From NCBI GenBank assembly GCA_937967645.1, contig CALBTT010000194.1, positions 1 to 30,813 on the forward strand: DNA of 30,813 nt, given 5' to 3'. Each line of letters opens with the position of its first letter. The stretch's first letter is position 1. The stretch is from an uncultured Zoogloea sp. Lineage in GTDB: Bacteria; Pseudomonadota; Gammaproteobacteria; Burkholderiales; Rhodocyclaceae. A program made the translations under genes and the position numbers. Under the pieces are notes generated by a model. The model worked only from the letters and a program-made list of their open reading frames with translations. It was not told where the DNA came from and ran no database searches. Of the stretch, positions 6,435-14,601 are shown one piece after another.

Positions 6435-7834
6435 GCCCGGTCCTCCTTATGTTCCTGTGCCCTATCTGCCTGCGCCTTGCGCTCGAGACCCGCCAGCAGG
6501 AAGCGCTGCCAGTGGGCGTGCTGGTTCACGTAAAGGCCTTCGTGGGTGAACTCGGTGCCGGTCAGCACCGGCCGGATGCCCAGGGCCTCGGTATTGGGGG
6601 TGGGCCCTTCCGCCCACTTGCCATGCCCGCGGGAGATGTCGCTCCAGCGCTCGAGACGGGCCTGGAAGCCACGCTGGGCCTCGCGGAACTCCACCAGGTC
6701 GTCCGGCGTACCCATGCCCGACACGTTGAAGAAGTCCTCGAACTGGCGGATGCGGCTTTCCCGGTCCTTGTCCGATTCGCCCTTCACGCCGATGCACTGG
6801 CTGATCACCTCGGTCTTGTTCCAGGCCACCGGCCGCACGATGCGGATCTGGGAGCTGATCTGGTCCATGAAGAACAGGCTGGGATAGATGTTCAGGTTGC
6901 GCAGCCGGTGCATCATCCACTCGGCCTTCTGCTGGCCGTGCTCGGCCACCAGGCGCGGCATCACGGTGGCGTAGCCGGGCCGCACGCGGGGGTTGGGCAT
7001 GTCGCTGAAGAGCACGCTGTGGCCGTTGCGGAAGGAGAACCAGCCGTCGTCGGTCTCCGCGTCGCCGGCGCCGAGCTTGCTGTAGTCCAGAGTGTCGCTG
7101 GCGGCGCCCTTCTCCGCATTGACCTGCTGGCGGTGCTGCACGGTGGCCACGTAGTTGTAATGCACGGTGCTCACGTGATAGCCGTCCAGGCCGTTCTCGT
7201 TCTGCAGTTTCCAGTTGCCGTCGAAGGTGTAGCTGGAGCGGCCGGGCAGCACTTCCAGCTCGCCGGTGGGCGACTGGGCGACCATCATGTCGAAGAAGAT
7301 GCGGGCGTCGCCGAGGAAGTCCGTGAGGCTGTCCTGCGCCTCGGTGTCGAGGCTGATGAAGACGAAGCCCTTGTAGCTCTCGATGCGGGCCTTCTTCAGG
7401 CCACGGCTGGCCTTGTCGAAATCCTCGGGGTACTCGGAGGGGGCCTTGACCTTCACCAGGCGGCCGTCGGTCTTGTAGGTCCAGGCATGGAAGGGGCAGG
7501 TGAAGGAAGCCTGGCGGCCCTTGCACACACGGGTCAGGGTGGCGCCCCGGTGGGCACAGGCGTTGATCAGGGCGTGCAGATGCCCCTCGCTGTCGCGGCT
7601 GATGATCATCGGCTGACGGCCGGCGTTCATGGTGATGTAGTCGTTGGGGCCCGGGATCTCGCTCTCGTGGCAGGCATAGATCCAGTTCTTCTCGAAGATC
7701 AGCTCCATCTCGAGATCGAACAGCTCCGGCTCGGTGAACATGTCCCGGGCGATCCGGTAGATACCTTCGGCCGGCCGGAAGTCCAGGCAACCGGAAACGT
7801 ATTCGCGCCAGTCCGCAATACTTTTCGCGTTCAT
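6431..7834 (-). CDS. antA: Anthranilate 1,2-dioxygenase large subunit
   Basis: This 467-residue Rieske non-haem iron oxygenase has its Rieske ligands at Cys93/His95 (CAH) and Cys113/His116 (CPFH). The mononuclear iron site is at Asp217, His220 and His225 (DGYHVSTVH). From memory the sequence runs nearly collinear with Pseudomonas AntA (GCLDFRPAEGIYRIAR, NIYPSLFFMDQISSQ, FFNVSGMGTPDDLVEFRE), so anthranilate is the likely substrate; it is converted to catechol with loss of CO2 and ammonia. The ATG at 7834 is chosen because family members start there (MNAKSIADW) and AAGGAC lies upstream; an in-frame extension to 7885 exists. It is first in the leftward block and divergent from an AraC-type regulator gene. 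A degenerate XylS-like box (CAGA-N6-GGCTA) lies upstream. Confidence 0.92.
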   Translation of the reverse strand: MNAKSIADWREYVSGCLDFRPAEGIYRIARDMFTEPELFDLEMELIFEKNWIYACHESEIPGPNDYITMNAGRQPMIISRDSEGHLHALINACAHRGATLTRVCKGRQASFTCPFHAWTYKTDGRLVKVKAPSEYPEDFDKASRGLKKARIESYKGFVFISLDTEAQDSLTDFLGDARIFFDMMVAQSPTGELEVLPGRSSYTFDGNWKLQNENGLDGYHVSTVHYNYVATVQHRQQVNAEKGAASDTLDYSKLGAGDAETDDGWFSFRNGHSVLFSDMPNPRVRPGYATVMPRLVAEHGQQKAEWMMHRLRNLNIYPSLFFMDQISSQIRIVRPVAWNKTEVISQCIGVKGESDKDRESRIRQFEDFFNVSGMGTPDDLVEFREAQRGFQARLERWSDISRGHGKWAEGPTPNTEALGIRPVLTGTEFTHEGLYVNQHAHWQRFLLAGLERKAQADRAQEHKEDRA

Positions 7835-7969
7835 TGAGTTGTCCTTGTGGGTTGGGGGTGCGGAGCCATTGAACTCCGCCGCCACCTCCCCTCACTAGCC
7901 AGAAACTCTGCGAACGCGATCCAGTTTTTTACACATTGGCCGGACACTGCAGCCGAACCCGCAGGACGT

Positions 7970-8011
7970 TGCACTCTGCGGCTAGAAAGCCCTCCGGCGG
8001 GCTCCCAGAAT
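7970..8011 (+). promoter_or_regulatory. XylS/BenR-like box and promoter ahead of the first AraC gene
   Basis: TGCA-CTCTGC-GGCTA (7970-7984) is an exact TGCA-N6-GGNTA box. Its final TA begins a -35-like TAGAAA (7983-7988), followed by a 17-base spacer and CAGAAT (8006-8011) as -10. This is the same geometry, including the same -10 hexamer, as the predicted iifA promoter. A second TGCA lies 22 bases upstream (7948) but lacks the GGNTA half. It points toward the regulator gene at 8043, suggesting autoregulation. Confidence 0.55.
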
Positions 8012-8042
8012 GGACGGCAAGACGTCCCCGAGGAGATTCCGC

Positions 8043-9023
8043 ATGCCCCCCAGCCAGCCCGAACTGCACGCCGTTCATGACGGGGTCGACGACGCACGCA
8101 GCTGGATGTCCCGCATCTGCGGCCCCCACCAGCTCGAATCGCGGCGTACCGGCAAGCTCCACTTCGTGCATGAGGCCGTCCGCCTCCCCGGCCTGTCCAC
8201 CGTGCTCGGGCAGATCCGCTACGGCACCGACGTGACCATCGGCGTCGAGCGCAGCGTCCAGCTCGATGCCTACAGCCTGAGCCTGCCCCTGGAGGGCTAC
8301 CAGGTGCTGCGCAGCCGCGGGGAACGGCGGGAGTCCAACCCGGGCATCGGCCTGGTGGTGTCCCCCTTCGCCGACCAGGAACTGGACATGGCCGGCGCCT
8401 GCCGCAAGCTGCAGGTGGCGATCCGCCGTGACTCGGTCAGGCAGGTGCTGGAGAGCCTGCTGCACCGCCCGGCCACGGAAGCGCTCCTGTTTGATCCGCA
8501 GATGGACCTGCGGCAGGGCGCCGTGGCCGCCTGGTGGCGCATGGCCCAGCGCCTGTTCGACGACTGGAGCACCCTCGGGCCGCTCTACCTGCTTCCCGAT
8601 CTGGCGCGGGACATGGAACTGCTGCTGATCAAGGCCCTGCTCCTCGCCCAGCCGAACAACTACTCGGCGGAACTGCGCGACGAGGCGACGCCCCACAGCC
8701 CGGAGTATGTGCGGCGGGCCTATCGCTTCATTGTGGACAACGCGCGGCAGGACCTGCGCCTGGAGGACATCGAGGGGGTGGCCGGGGTGTCACGCCAGAA
8801 GCTCTACGACACCTTCCGCAGCCATACGGGCTTCACGCCGATGGCCTTCCTGAAGCACTGCCGCCTGGAGGGCGCCCGCGCCACCCTGCTGAAGGCCCCG
8901 CCCGGGGCAAGCGTGTCGAGCGTGGCCCTGGACTGGGGTTTCAATCACTTCGGCCGGTTCGCCAGCGAATACCGGGCGCGCTACGGCGAATCGCCCTCCG
9001 AAACCCTCGGCCGGCGACACTGA
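8043..9023 (+). CDS. AraC/XylS-family transcriptional regulator (AntR/BenR-like)
   Basis: This is a 326-residue protein. The N-terminal two thirds (about residues 15-195) resemble the AraC-binding-like domain of XylS, BenR and AntR regulators. The C-terminal hundred residues carry the double helix-turn-helix: LRLEDIEGVAGVSRQKLYDTFRSHTGFTPMAF is the first HTH region, and VSSVALDWGFNHFGRFASEYRARYGESP is the hallmark second HTH. I chose the ATG at 8043, which has AGGAG 8 bases upstream, rather than the in-frame ATG at 8010. It is divergent from antA with a 208-bp gap, so it is the prime candidate activator of antAB and perhaps the iif genes. The effector (anthranilate, indole or an intermediate) is not visible in sequence. 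Confidence 0.87.
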   Translation: MPPSQPELHAVHDGVDDARSWMSRICGPHQLESRRTGKLHFVHEAVRLPGLSTVLGQIRYGTDVTIGVERSVQLDAYSLSLPLEGYQVLRSRGERRESNPGIGLVVSPFADQELDMAGACRKLQVAIRRDSVRQVLESLLHRPATEALLFDPQMDLRQGAVAAWWRMAQRLFDDWSTLGPLYLLPDLARDMELLLIKALLLAQPNNYSAELRDEATPHSPEYVRRAYRFIVDNARQDLRLEDIEGVAGVSRQKLYDTFRSHTGFTPMAFLKHCRLEGARATLLKAPPGASVSSVALDWGFNHFGRFASEYRARYGESPSETLGRRH

Positions 9024-9068
9024 GCGAAGTGGAGCGGACCCGGGCCGCGTGGCGGCCCGCCGCCGGGA

Positions 9069-10094
9069 TCAGTTGGGACGGTAACGCAGGGTCGCCGAGG
9101 GGGATTCGCCGAAGCGGCGCTTGTACTCCTGGGCAAAGCGCCCCAGGTGGCTGAAGCCCCAGCGGAAGGCCACGTCGGTGACGGAGGCGTGTTCGCGGCT
9201 GGTCAGCTCCTGGCGGACCTTGTCGAGGCGGAGGTTGCGCAGGTAGGTCATGGGGCTGGCGCCCCGGAAATTGCGGAACCCGGAAAACAGCGTGCGCACG
9301 CTGACCCCGGCGTGCTCCGCCAGCATCTCGATGCTCAGGGGCTCGTTGAGATGGGCCCGGATGTACTCCTCGGCCCGCTTCACGTAATACGGCGACGCCC
9401 CCTTGTCGGTATTGCCCGCCAGCAGGTCGCTGACCGTGCTGGGCACCCCGTAGAGCAGCGCATTGATCAGGGTGGACTCGAACTGCTTGAGCACCAACGG
9501 CTGGTGGATGGGATGGTCGTCCCGCCCGATGGCATCCACCAGCAGACCCAGCAGCTGGGCGAAGTAGGCCCCGCCGCTGCGGGTCAGGTCGAGTTCCGGG
9601 CAGAACTCGGGGGCCCGGTCGCAGGCCTCGCCCAGGTGCTGGCGGCAATGGAAGAGCACGTCGTCCCGGTCGATGCGAAGCACGATCTGCGGCGAATCCG
9701 GCTGCCAGCGCATGCTCAGCGGCAGCCCCGGCGAGATCAGCGAGGCCAGGCCGGGCGCCGACTCGAAACGGTGTCCCCCGCAGTGGATCGCCGCGGCGCC
9801 ACGGACCGGCATCTGGACCAGGTAGAAGTTCTCCAGCCGGCCCGGGTCGATGCTCACCTCGGTGCCGTACTCGAGGCGGCTCAGGGACAGGCGGCCACGT
9901 CGCACATGATGCATGCTGGCGCTGACGCTCTCCCCCTCACGCACCGGCTTGAGGTCGTGGGGCTTGAAGACCTTGCCCACCTCCTCCCGGACGCCCTCGG
10001 TGCCGTTCAGCAAAAAGAGCTGGTTTTCCGGTGCGAACAGCGCCATCTCGCCGAAACGGCTGCTTCCCGGCAACGCGGGTTGATCCAGTTGCAT
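9069..10094 (-). CDS. Second AraC/XylS-family transcriptional regulator
   Basis: This 341-residue protein has the same architecture as its neighbour: an N-terminal XylS-type sensing domain (about residues 20-215) and a C-terminal AraC HTH pair (LSIEMLAEHAGVSVRTLFSGFRNF; VTDVAFRWGFSHLGRFAQEYKRRFGESP). It is convergent with the first regulator across only 45 bp. The two are clearly different proteins, so this is not a recent tandem duplication. The ATG at 10094 with AGGAGG about 5 bases upstream is a better start than the GTG at 10109. A direct repeat of a XylS-like box lies 55-90 bp upstream of its start codon. One regulator may answer to an upper-pathway (indole) signal and the other to anthranilate, but that is speculation. 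Confidence 0.86.
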   Translation of the reverse strand: MQLDQPALPGSSRFGEMALFAPENQLFLLNGTEGVREEVGKVFKPHDLKPVREGESVSASMHHVRRGRLSLSRLEYGTEVSIDPGRLENFYLVQMPVRGAAAIHCGGHRFESAPGLASLISPGLPLSMRWQPDSPQIVLRIDRDDVLFHCRQHLGEACDRAPEFCPELDLTRSGGAYFAQLLGLLVDAIGRDDHPIHQPLVLKQFESTLINALLYGVPSTVSDLLAGNTDKGASPYYVKRAEEYIRAHLNEPLSIEMLAEHAGVSVRTLFSGFRNFRGASPMTYLRNLRLDKVRQELTSREHASVTDVAFRWGFSHLGRFAQEYKRRFGESPSATLRYRPN

Positions 10095-10632
10095 CGTGTC
10101 CTCCTGCACAATTCCAAGGCATTACGCACCGAAATGTTCACGAAGGACTGCAGTATCCGGACAGCCATTGCCGTATCCGGATGATTCGTGTGCATTTCGG
10201 CCATTCAAGACGGATTCATTCCTGCATGCCGTGCTTCAGCAATTAGCAGGCCAAATCGATTGGGCCCGGATGACGGCGTCCGCCCCGCCAGGCGGGGACG
10301 GCCGATTCCGGGGCCTCGTTGTATTGACTTGAATGGTGTCTCCTGCCGGAACCACCGCGGGCGATTCGGAAAATGGCTCCGATCGGCTGCGAAACGGATG
10401 GCCCGGCGGCTGCAATGTAGCGATGAAACCCTGGCGCTAGCAAGAACAAAAAAGCGGGCCTGGATTGCTCCTGCCTGCCACCAACGCGGGCCGGAGCCGG
10501 GAAAATCCCGCCTGGGTATCCCCTCCGCAGCGACCGGCCCCAGGCATGAAGGCGCTCCGACCCTACTTCCTTCATGGTTGAAAGCCTGGCGCCCGACGAC
10601 CAGACTTGGATGAGACGTTTCCGGAGCCTCCC
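10095..10632. other. Intergenic region between divergent regulator and kinase genes
   Basis: About 540 bp without a convincing gene. It is less GC-biased than its surroundings at the left end. Contents I can name: the tandem AraC-type boxes at 10149-10183, and an imperfect GC-rich hairpin near 10270-10302 (CCCCGCC...GGCGGGG). Small open frames here lack good ribosome-binding sites or familiar sequence. The two divergent promoters must lie here but I could not fix a convincing -35/-10 pair for the kinase gene. Confidence 0.6.
10149..10183 (+). promoter_or_regulatory. Tandem AraC/XylS-like operator boxes
   Basis: Two 15-bp direct repeats, TGCA-GTATCC-GGACA (10149-10163) and TGCC-GTATCC-GGATG (10169-10183), are separated by 5 bp and match each other at 12 of 15 positions. 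The layout (15-5-15) is the same as that of the operator before iifA, and the halves resemble TGCA-N6-GGNTA. The site is 55-90 bp upstream of the second regulator's start but oriented away from it, so it could serve repression of that gene or activation to the right. Confidence 0.55.
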
Positions 10633-11949
10633 GTGAGCCACTCACCCCCGGTCCGCCCCCCTGCCCCCGCAAGCTCCACGCCTGACGCCATCGCGCCGGT
10701 GCGCACCGTGCGCATTGCCGATCCCCGCTTCGACGAGATCCTCGCCAACGCCAACGACGCCATCATCTCGATCGACGAGTCCCAGGCGATCACCCTGTTC
10801 AACCGGGGCGCCCAGCGCATCTTCGGCTACAACGAGGAGGAGATCCTCGGACAGCCCCTGAACCGTCTGATCCCGGAGCGCTTCGTGGCCCGCCACGGCG
10901 GTCAGGTGCGGGATTTTGCCGCCGCTCCCGAGGCCTCGCGCATGATGGCCCAGCGCGGCGAGATCTACGGCCGGCGCCGGGACGGCAGCGAGTTCCCGGC
11001 AGAGGCCTCGATCTCCAAGTTCCGCGACCGGGACGGCCTGGTGTTCACCGTGATCCTGCGCGACGTGACCGAGAGGCGTGCCGCTGAACACCTGCTGCGC
11101 GAAGCCCACGACGAGCTCGAGAACCGGGTGCGCGAGCGCACCGCCGAGCTCGAGGAGCGCAACGCCCAGCTACAGCTCGAGATCCAGGAGCGGCGTCGGG
11201 CCGAGACCCGCCTGGCCGAACAGGCCCGCGAACTGGCCCGCTCCAACGCCGACCTGGAGCAGTTCGCCTCGGTGGCCTCCCACGACCTGCAGGAGCCCCT
11301 GCGCATGGTCGCCAGCTATACCCAGCTGCTCAGCAAGCGCTACCGGGCCCGCCTCGACAGCGACGCGGACGAGTTCATGGGCTTCATCGTCGATGGCGCC
11401 CTGCGCATGCAGCGCCTCATCAACGACCTGCTGGCCTTCTCCCGGGTGGGCAGCCGCGGCAAGGGCTTCCAGCCGGTGCCCCTGGAGGACGTGATGACGC
11501 GGGTGCAGGCCAACCTGCGCGCGGCCATCGAGGAGAGCGGCGCCGACATCTGCCACGGCCCGCTGCCGGTGGTGTACGCCGACGCCACCCAGATCGAACT
11601 GCTGCTGCAGAACCTGGTGGGCAACGCCATCAAGTTCCGTGGCGACGCCCGCCCGCAGGTCCGGGTTTACGCGGAACGCCAGGCCGATGCCTGGCAGATC
11701 GCCGTCAGCGACCAGGGCATCGGCATCGATGTCCGCTACGCCGAGCGCATCTTCGTGATCTTCCAGCGCCTGCACACGGCCGCCGAGTATCCGGGCACCG
11801 GCATCGGCCTGGCCATCTGCAAGAAGATCGTCGAACGTCACGGCGGCCAGATCGGCGTCGTTTCGACGCCCGGCCACGGCGCCACCTTCAGCTTCACCTT
11901 GCCCGATCATGAGGAGACTCTCCATGCCGGACCGTCTGCGGCCCATTAG
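10633..11949 (+). CDS. PAS-domain sensor histidine kinase (cytoplasmic)
   Basis: This is a 438-residue protein with no membrane segment. A PAS domain (about residues 30-145: RFDEILANANDAIISID through FTVILRDVTERR) is followed by a long coiled coil (about 145-205, rich in E, R and A). The phosphoacceptor His217 lies in the phytochrome-kinase-like motif SHDLQEPLRMV. The HATPase domain has the N box (LLLQNLVGNAIKF), G1 (VSDQGIGID) and G2 (GTGIGLAICKKI). I chose the GTG at 10633, which has GGAG 6 bases upstream; a TTG at 10606 is the alternative. It overlaps the following response regulator by 26 bases, so the two are a translationally coupled pair. The signal sensed by the PAS domain is unknown; no cofactor-binding Cys or His motif is obvious. 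Confidence 0.87.
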   Translation: MSHSPPVRPPAPASSTPDAIAPVRTVRIADPRFDEILANANDAIISIDESQAITLFNRGAQRIFGYNEEEILGQPLNRLIPERFVARHGGQVRDFAAAPEASRMMAQRGEIYGRRRDGSEFPAEASISKFRDRDGLVFTVILRDVTERRAAEHLLREAHDELENRVRERTAELEERNAQLQLEIQERRRAETRLAEQARELARSNADLEQFASVASHDLQEPLRMVASYTQLLSKRYRARLDSDADEFMGFIVDGALRMQRLINDLLAFSRVGSRGKGFQPVPLEDVMTRVQANLRAAIEESGADICHGPLPVVYADATQIELLLQNLVGNAIKFRGDARPQVRVYAERQADAWQIAVSDQGIGIDVRYAERIFVIFQRLHTAAEYPGTGIGLAICKKIVERHGGQIGVVSTPGHGATFSFTLPDHEETLHAGPSAAH

Positions 11950-12370
11950 CATCCTCCTCGTCGAGGACAACCCGGGCGATGTCCGCCTCACCATCGAGGC
12001 CTTCAAGGACAACCGGGTGGACAGCCCCTTCGACGTGGCTCGGGACGGGGTCGAGGCCCTGGCCTACCTGCGCGGCGAGGGCATCCATGCCGGCAAGCCC
12101 CTGCCCGACCTGATCCTGCTCGACCTCAACCTGCCGCGCATGGACGGCCGCGAGGTGCTGGCCGCAATCAAGGCCGACCCGGACCTGATGCACATTCCGG
12201 TGGTGGTGCTGACCACCTCGCGGGCCGAGCAGGACGTGCAGAAGGCCTACCTGCTGCAGGCGGCCTGCTTCATCACCAAGCCGGTGGATTTCGACCGCTT
12301 CATCGAGACGGTGAAGGTCATCGACGCCTTCTGGATGCGCACCGTCACCCTGCCCTGCGGAGCCCGCTGA
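11924..12370 (+). CDS. Stand-alone Rcp1-like response regulator
   Basis: This 148-residue single-domain receiver has an acidic pocket (VEDN, residues 13-16), the phosphorylation site Asp67 (LLDLNLPRMDG), Thr97-Thr98 (VVVLTTS) and Lys119 (ITKPVDF). There is no output domain. The NPGDVRLTIEAF stretch and the long loop before the Asp strand are typical of the Rcp1 class, which pairs with phytochrome-type kinases such as the one upstream. The ATG at 11924 has GAGGAG upstream; an in-frame ATG at 11909 is less well placed. It begins inside the kinase gene, and its stop shares one base with the next start (TGATG at 12368-12372). It probably passes phosphate to, or competes with, the receiver of the following cyclic-di-GMP protein. 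Confidence 0.87.
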   Translation: MPDRLRPISILLVEDNPGDVRLTIEAFKDNRVDSPFDVARDGVEALAYLRGEGIHAGKPLPDLILLDLNLPRMDGREVLAAIKADPDLMHIPVVVLTTSRAEQDVQKAYLLQAACFITKPVDFDRFIETVKVIDAFWMRTVTLPCGAR

Positions 12371-14466
12371 TGGACGCGATGATGTCCAATGTGCTGCTCG
12401 TCGAGGACAACCCCGGCGATGCCCGCCTGATCCAGGAGATGCTCGCCGATGCCAACGGCGACCACTTCCGGCTGTGGCGCGCCGACCGCCTCTCGGACGG
12501 GCTGGACATGCTCTCCAGCGGCGACATCGGGGTGGTGCTGCTCGACCTGTCCCTGCCCGACAGCCTGGGCATGGAGACCTTCTGCACCATGTTTGCCCAT
12601 GCCCCCCAGGTGCCCATCATCGTGCTCACCGGCACCGACGACGAGGTGATGGCCCTGCATGCGGTGAAGACCGGCGCCCAGGACTACCTGATCAAGGGCG
12701 AGGTGAACAGCAACCTGCTGCTGCGCGCCATGCGCTACGCCATGGAGCGCAAGGAGGCCGAGCGGGCCCTGCGCGAGAGCGAGGAGCGCTACGCCCTGGC
12801 CGCCGCCGGCGCCAACGACGGACTGTGGGACTGGAACCTGCAGACCGGCCTGGCCTATTTCTCGCCACGCTGGAAGTCGATGCTGGGCCTGAGCGGCGAC
12901 GAGATCGGTAGCGGCCCGGAGGACTGGCTGTCGCGCATCCACCCGGACGACATCGACGCCTTCCGCGCGGAGCTGCACCATCACCAGCAAGCCGCCGCCC
13001 CGCCGCTGCACACCGAATACCGCATCCGCACCCGTGACGGCAGCTGGCGCTGGATGCTCTGCCGGGGCATGGCGGTGCACGACAAGGACGGCCAGCCGCT
13101 GCGCATGGCCGGCTCCCAGACCGACATCCACGCCCGCAAACAGGCCGAGGAGCGCCTGCTGCAGGACGCCTTGCGGGACGGGCTCACCGGCCTGTCCAAC
13201 CGCAACCTGATCACCCACCGCCTGCACCAGGCCATCGAGCGCCAGCAGCGCCAGCCGGAGCGCTGCTTTGCGGTCCTGTTCCTCGACCTGGACCGCTTCA
13301 AGAACGTCAACGACAGCCTCGGCCACACCACCGGCGACCGCCTGCTGATCGAGTGCGGGCGCCGCCTCGGCCTGTGCTGCCGGCCCAACGACACCCTGGC
13401 CCGGCTGGGCGGCGACGAGTTCGTGCTGTTGCTGGAAGACATCGACGACGCCACCGACGCGATCCGCGTGGCCGACCGGATCCAGCGCCAGTTCGCCACG
13501 CCCTTCGTGATCGATGCCTACGAGCTGTTCATGAACTGCAGCATCGGCATCGCCCTGTCCGGCCCCGGCTACCGCCACCCGGACGAGCTGCTGCGCGACG
13601 CCGACACCGCCATGTACCGCGCCAAGGCCGATGGCAAGGCCTGCTACGCCCTGTTCGATGCCGACATGCACCACCGGGCGGTCGCCGCCCTCGACATGGA
13701 GAGCAATCTCCGCCGGGCCATCGACCGGCGTGACTTCGTGCTCTACTACCAACCCGTGATCGCCCTCGACAGCGGCCACATCGCCGGCTTCGAAGCCCTG
13801 ATCCGCTGGCCCCGGGGCGAGCACGGCATCGTCTCGCCCGCCGAGTTCATCCCCCTCGCCGAGGAGACCGGGCTGATCCTGGCGATCGGCCGCTGGGCCA
13901 TCCGCGAGGCCTGCCGCCAGCTGCGGGAATGGCAGGCCCAGGCACCTCATCTGATGGAACTCACGATGGGCGTCAACCTGTCAGCCCGCCAGTTCTCCGA
14001 GGAGGGCCTGGTGGACCAGGTGGCCGATGCCCTGGCCGACACCGGCCTGCCCGCCGCCTGCCTCAAGCTGGAGATCACCGAGAGCGTGCTGATGGTCAAC
14101 GCCCAGCTGGCCCTGGCCAAGCTGAGCCGGCTGCGGGCCATGGGCATCCGCGTCAGCATCGACGATTTCGGCACCGGCTATTCCTCCCTCAGCTACCTGC
14201 AACGCTTCCCGATCGACAGCCTGAAGATCGACCAGTCCTTCATCCACGGACTGGAAGCCACCCGGGAGGGCGCCGAGATCGTCCGCGCCATCCTCAACCT
14301 GGGCCAGGCCCTACGCCTGGAAGTCATCGCCGAAGGCACGGAATCGCCGGCCCAGGTCGATGCCCTGCGCGCCATGGGCTGCCCCTATGCCCAGGGCTAC
14401 CATTTCTCGCGGCCCCTGCCGGCGGACGTCGCCGCCACCTTGCTCATCCCGCAGCGCCAGACCTGA
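12370..14466 (+). CDS. REC-PAS-GGDEF-EAL cyclic-di-GMP turnover protein
   Basis: This is a 698-residue multidomain protein. A receiver (about residues 6-125) has VEDN and Asp59 in LLDLSLPDS. A PAS domain of the PAS_3 type (about 140-258) has WDWNLQTG and DDIDAFRAELHHH. A GGDEF domain (about 268-430) has the intact signature GGDEF at 347-351, and an EAL domain (about 450-690) has EAL at 475-477, DDFGTGYSSLSYL, KIDQSFI and the late EVIAEGTES. Both signatures look catalytically complete, so it could make and break cyclic-di-GMP; which activity dominates cannot be read from sequence. It is the output of the kinase/response-regulator pair upstream, with which it overlaps, and likely couples that unknown signal to motility or biofilm. 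A chemoreceptor gene follows. Confidence 0.92.
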   Translation: MDAMMSNVLLVEDNPGDARLIQEMLADANGDHFRLWRADRLSDGLDMLSSGDIGVVLLDLSLPDSLGMETFCTMFAHAPQVPIIVLTGTDDEVMALHAVKTGAQDYLIKGEVNSNLLLRAMRYAMERKEAERALRESEERYALAAAGANDGLWDWNLQTGLAYFSPRWKSMLGLSGDEIGSGPEDWLSRIHPDDIDAFRAELHHHQQAAAPPLHTEYRIRTRDGSWRWMLCRGMAVHDKDGQPLRMAGSQTDIHARKQAEERLLQDALRDGLTGLSNRNLITHRLHQAIERQQRQPERCFAVLFLDLDRFKNVNDSLGHTTGDRLLIECGRRLGLCCRPNDTLARLGGDEFVLLLEDIDDATDAIRVADRIQRQFATPFVIDAYELFMNCSIGIALSGPGYRHPDELLRDADTAMYRAKADGKACYALFDADMHHRAVAALDMESNLRRAIDRRDFVLYYQPVIALDSGHIAGFEALIRWPRGEHGIVSPAEFIPLAEETGLILAIGRWAIREACRQLREWQAQAPHLMELTMGVNLSARQFSEEGLVDQVADALADTGLPAACLKLEITESVLMVNAQLALAKLSRLRAMGIRVSIDDFGTGYSSLSYLQRFPIDSLKIDQSFIHGLEATREGAEIVRAILNLGQALRLEVIAEGTESPAQVDALRAMGCPYAQGYHFSRPLPADVAATLLIPQRQT

Positions 14467-14601
14467 ATCGAACCTGCGGGCGTTCTTGTCACGGGTCAAT
14501 GCGGCCCCCCGCGGCGCACACGGAGAATCGGCGCCAAACATCTCGAGGGCTCTTGCCAGCCCCGCGCACTCCCCCCAAACCGCACTGCCGCAGGTACCCC
14601 C

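Noticed and set aside
6449..7837. Plus-strand open frame (462 codons) antisense to antA
   Set aside because: antA is unmistakable; the reverse translation is compositionally biased and unfamiliar.
7840..7935. Possible AraC box for antA (CAGA-N6-GGCTA, minus strand 7910-7896)
   Set aside because: Only the GGCTA half fits; the TGCA half has several mismatches and the putative -10 (TTCAAT) needs an 18-bp spacer. Kept as a remark under antA, not as a feature.
12247..13950. Long minus-strand open frame (567 codons) over the GGDEF-EAL gene
   Set aside because: Mirror of GC3-biased codons; low-complexity V/A/G/Q/H composition and no domain.
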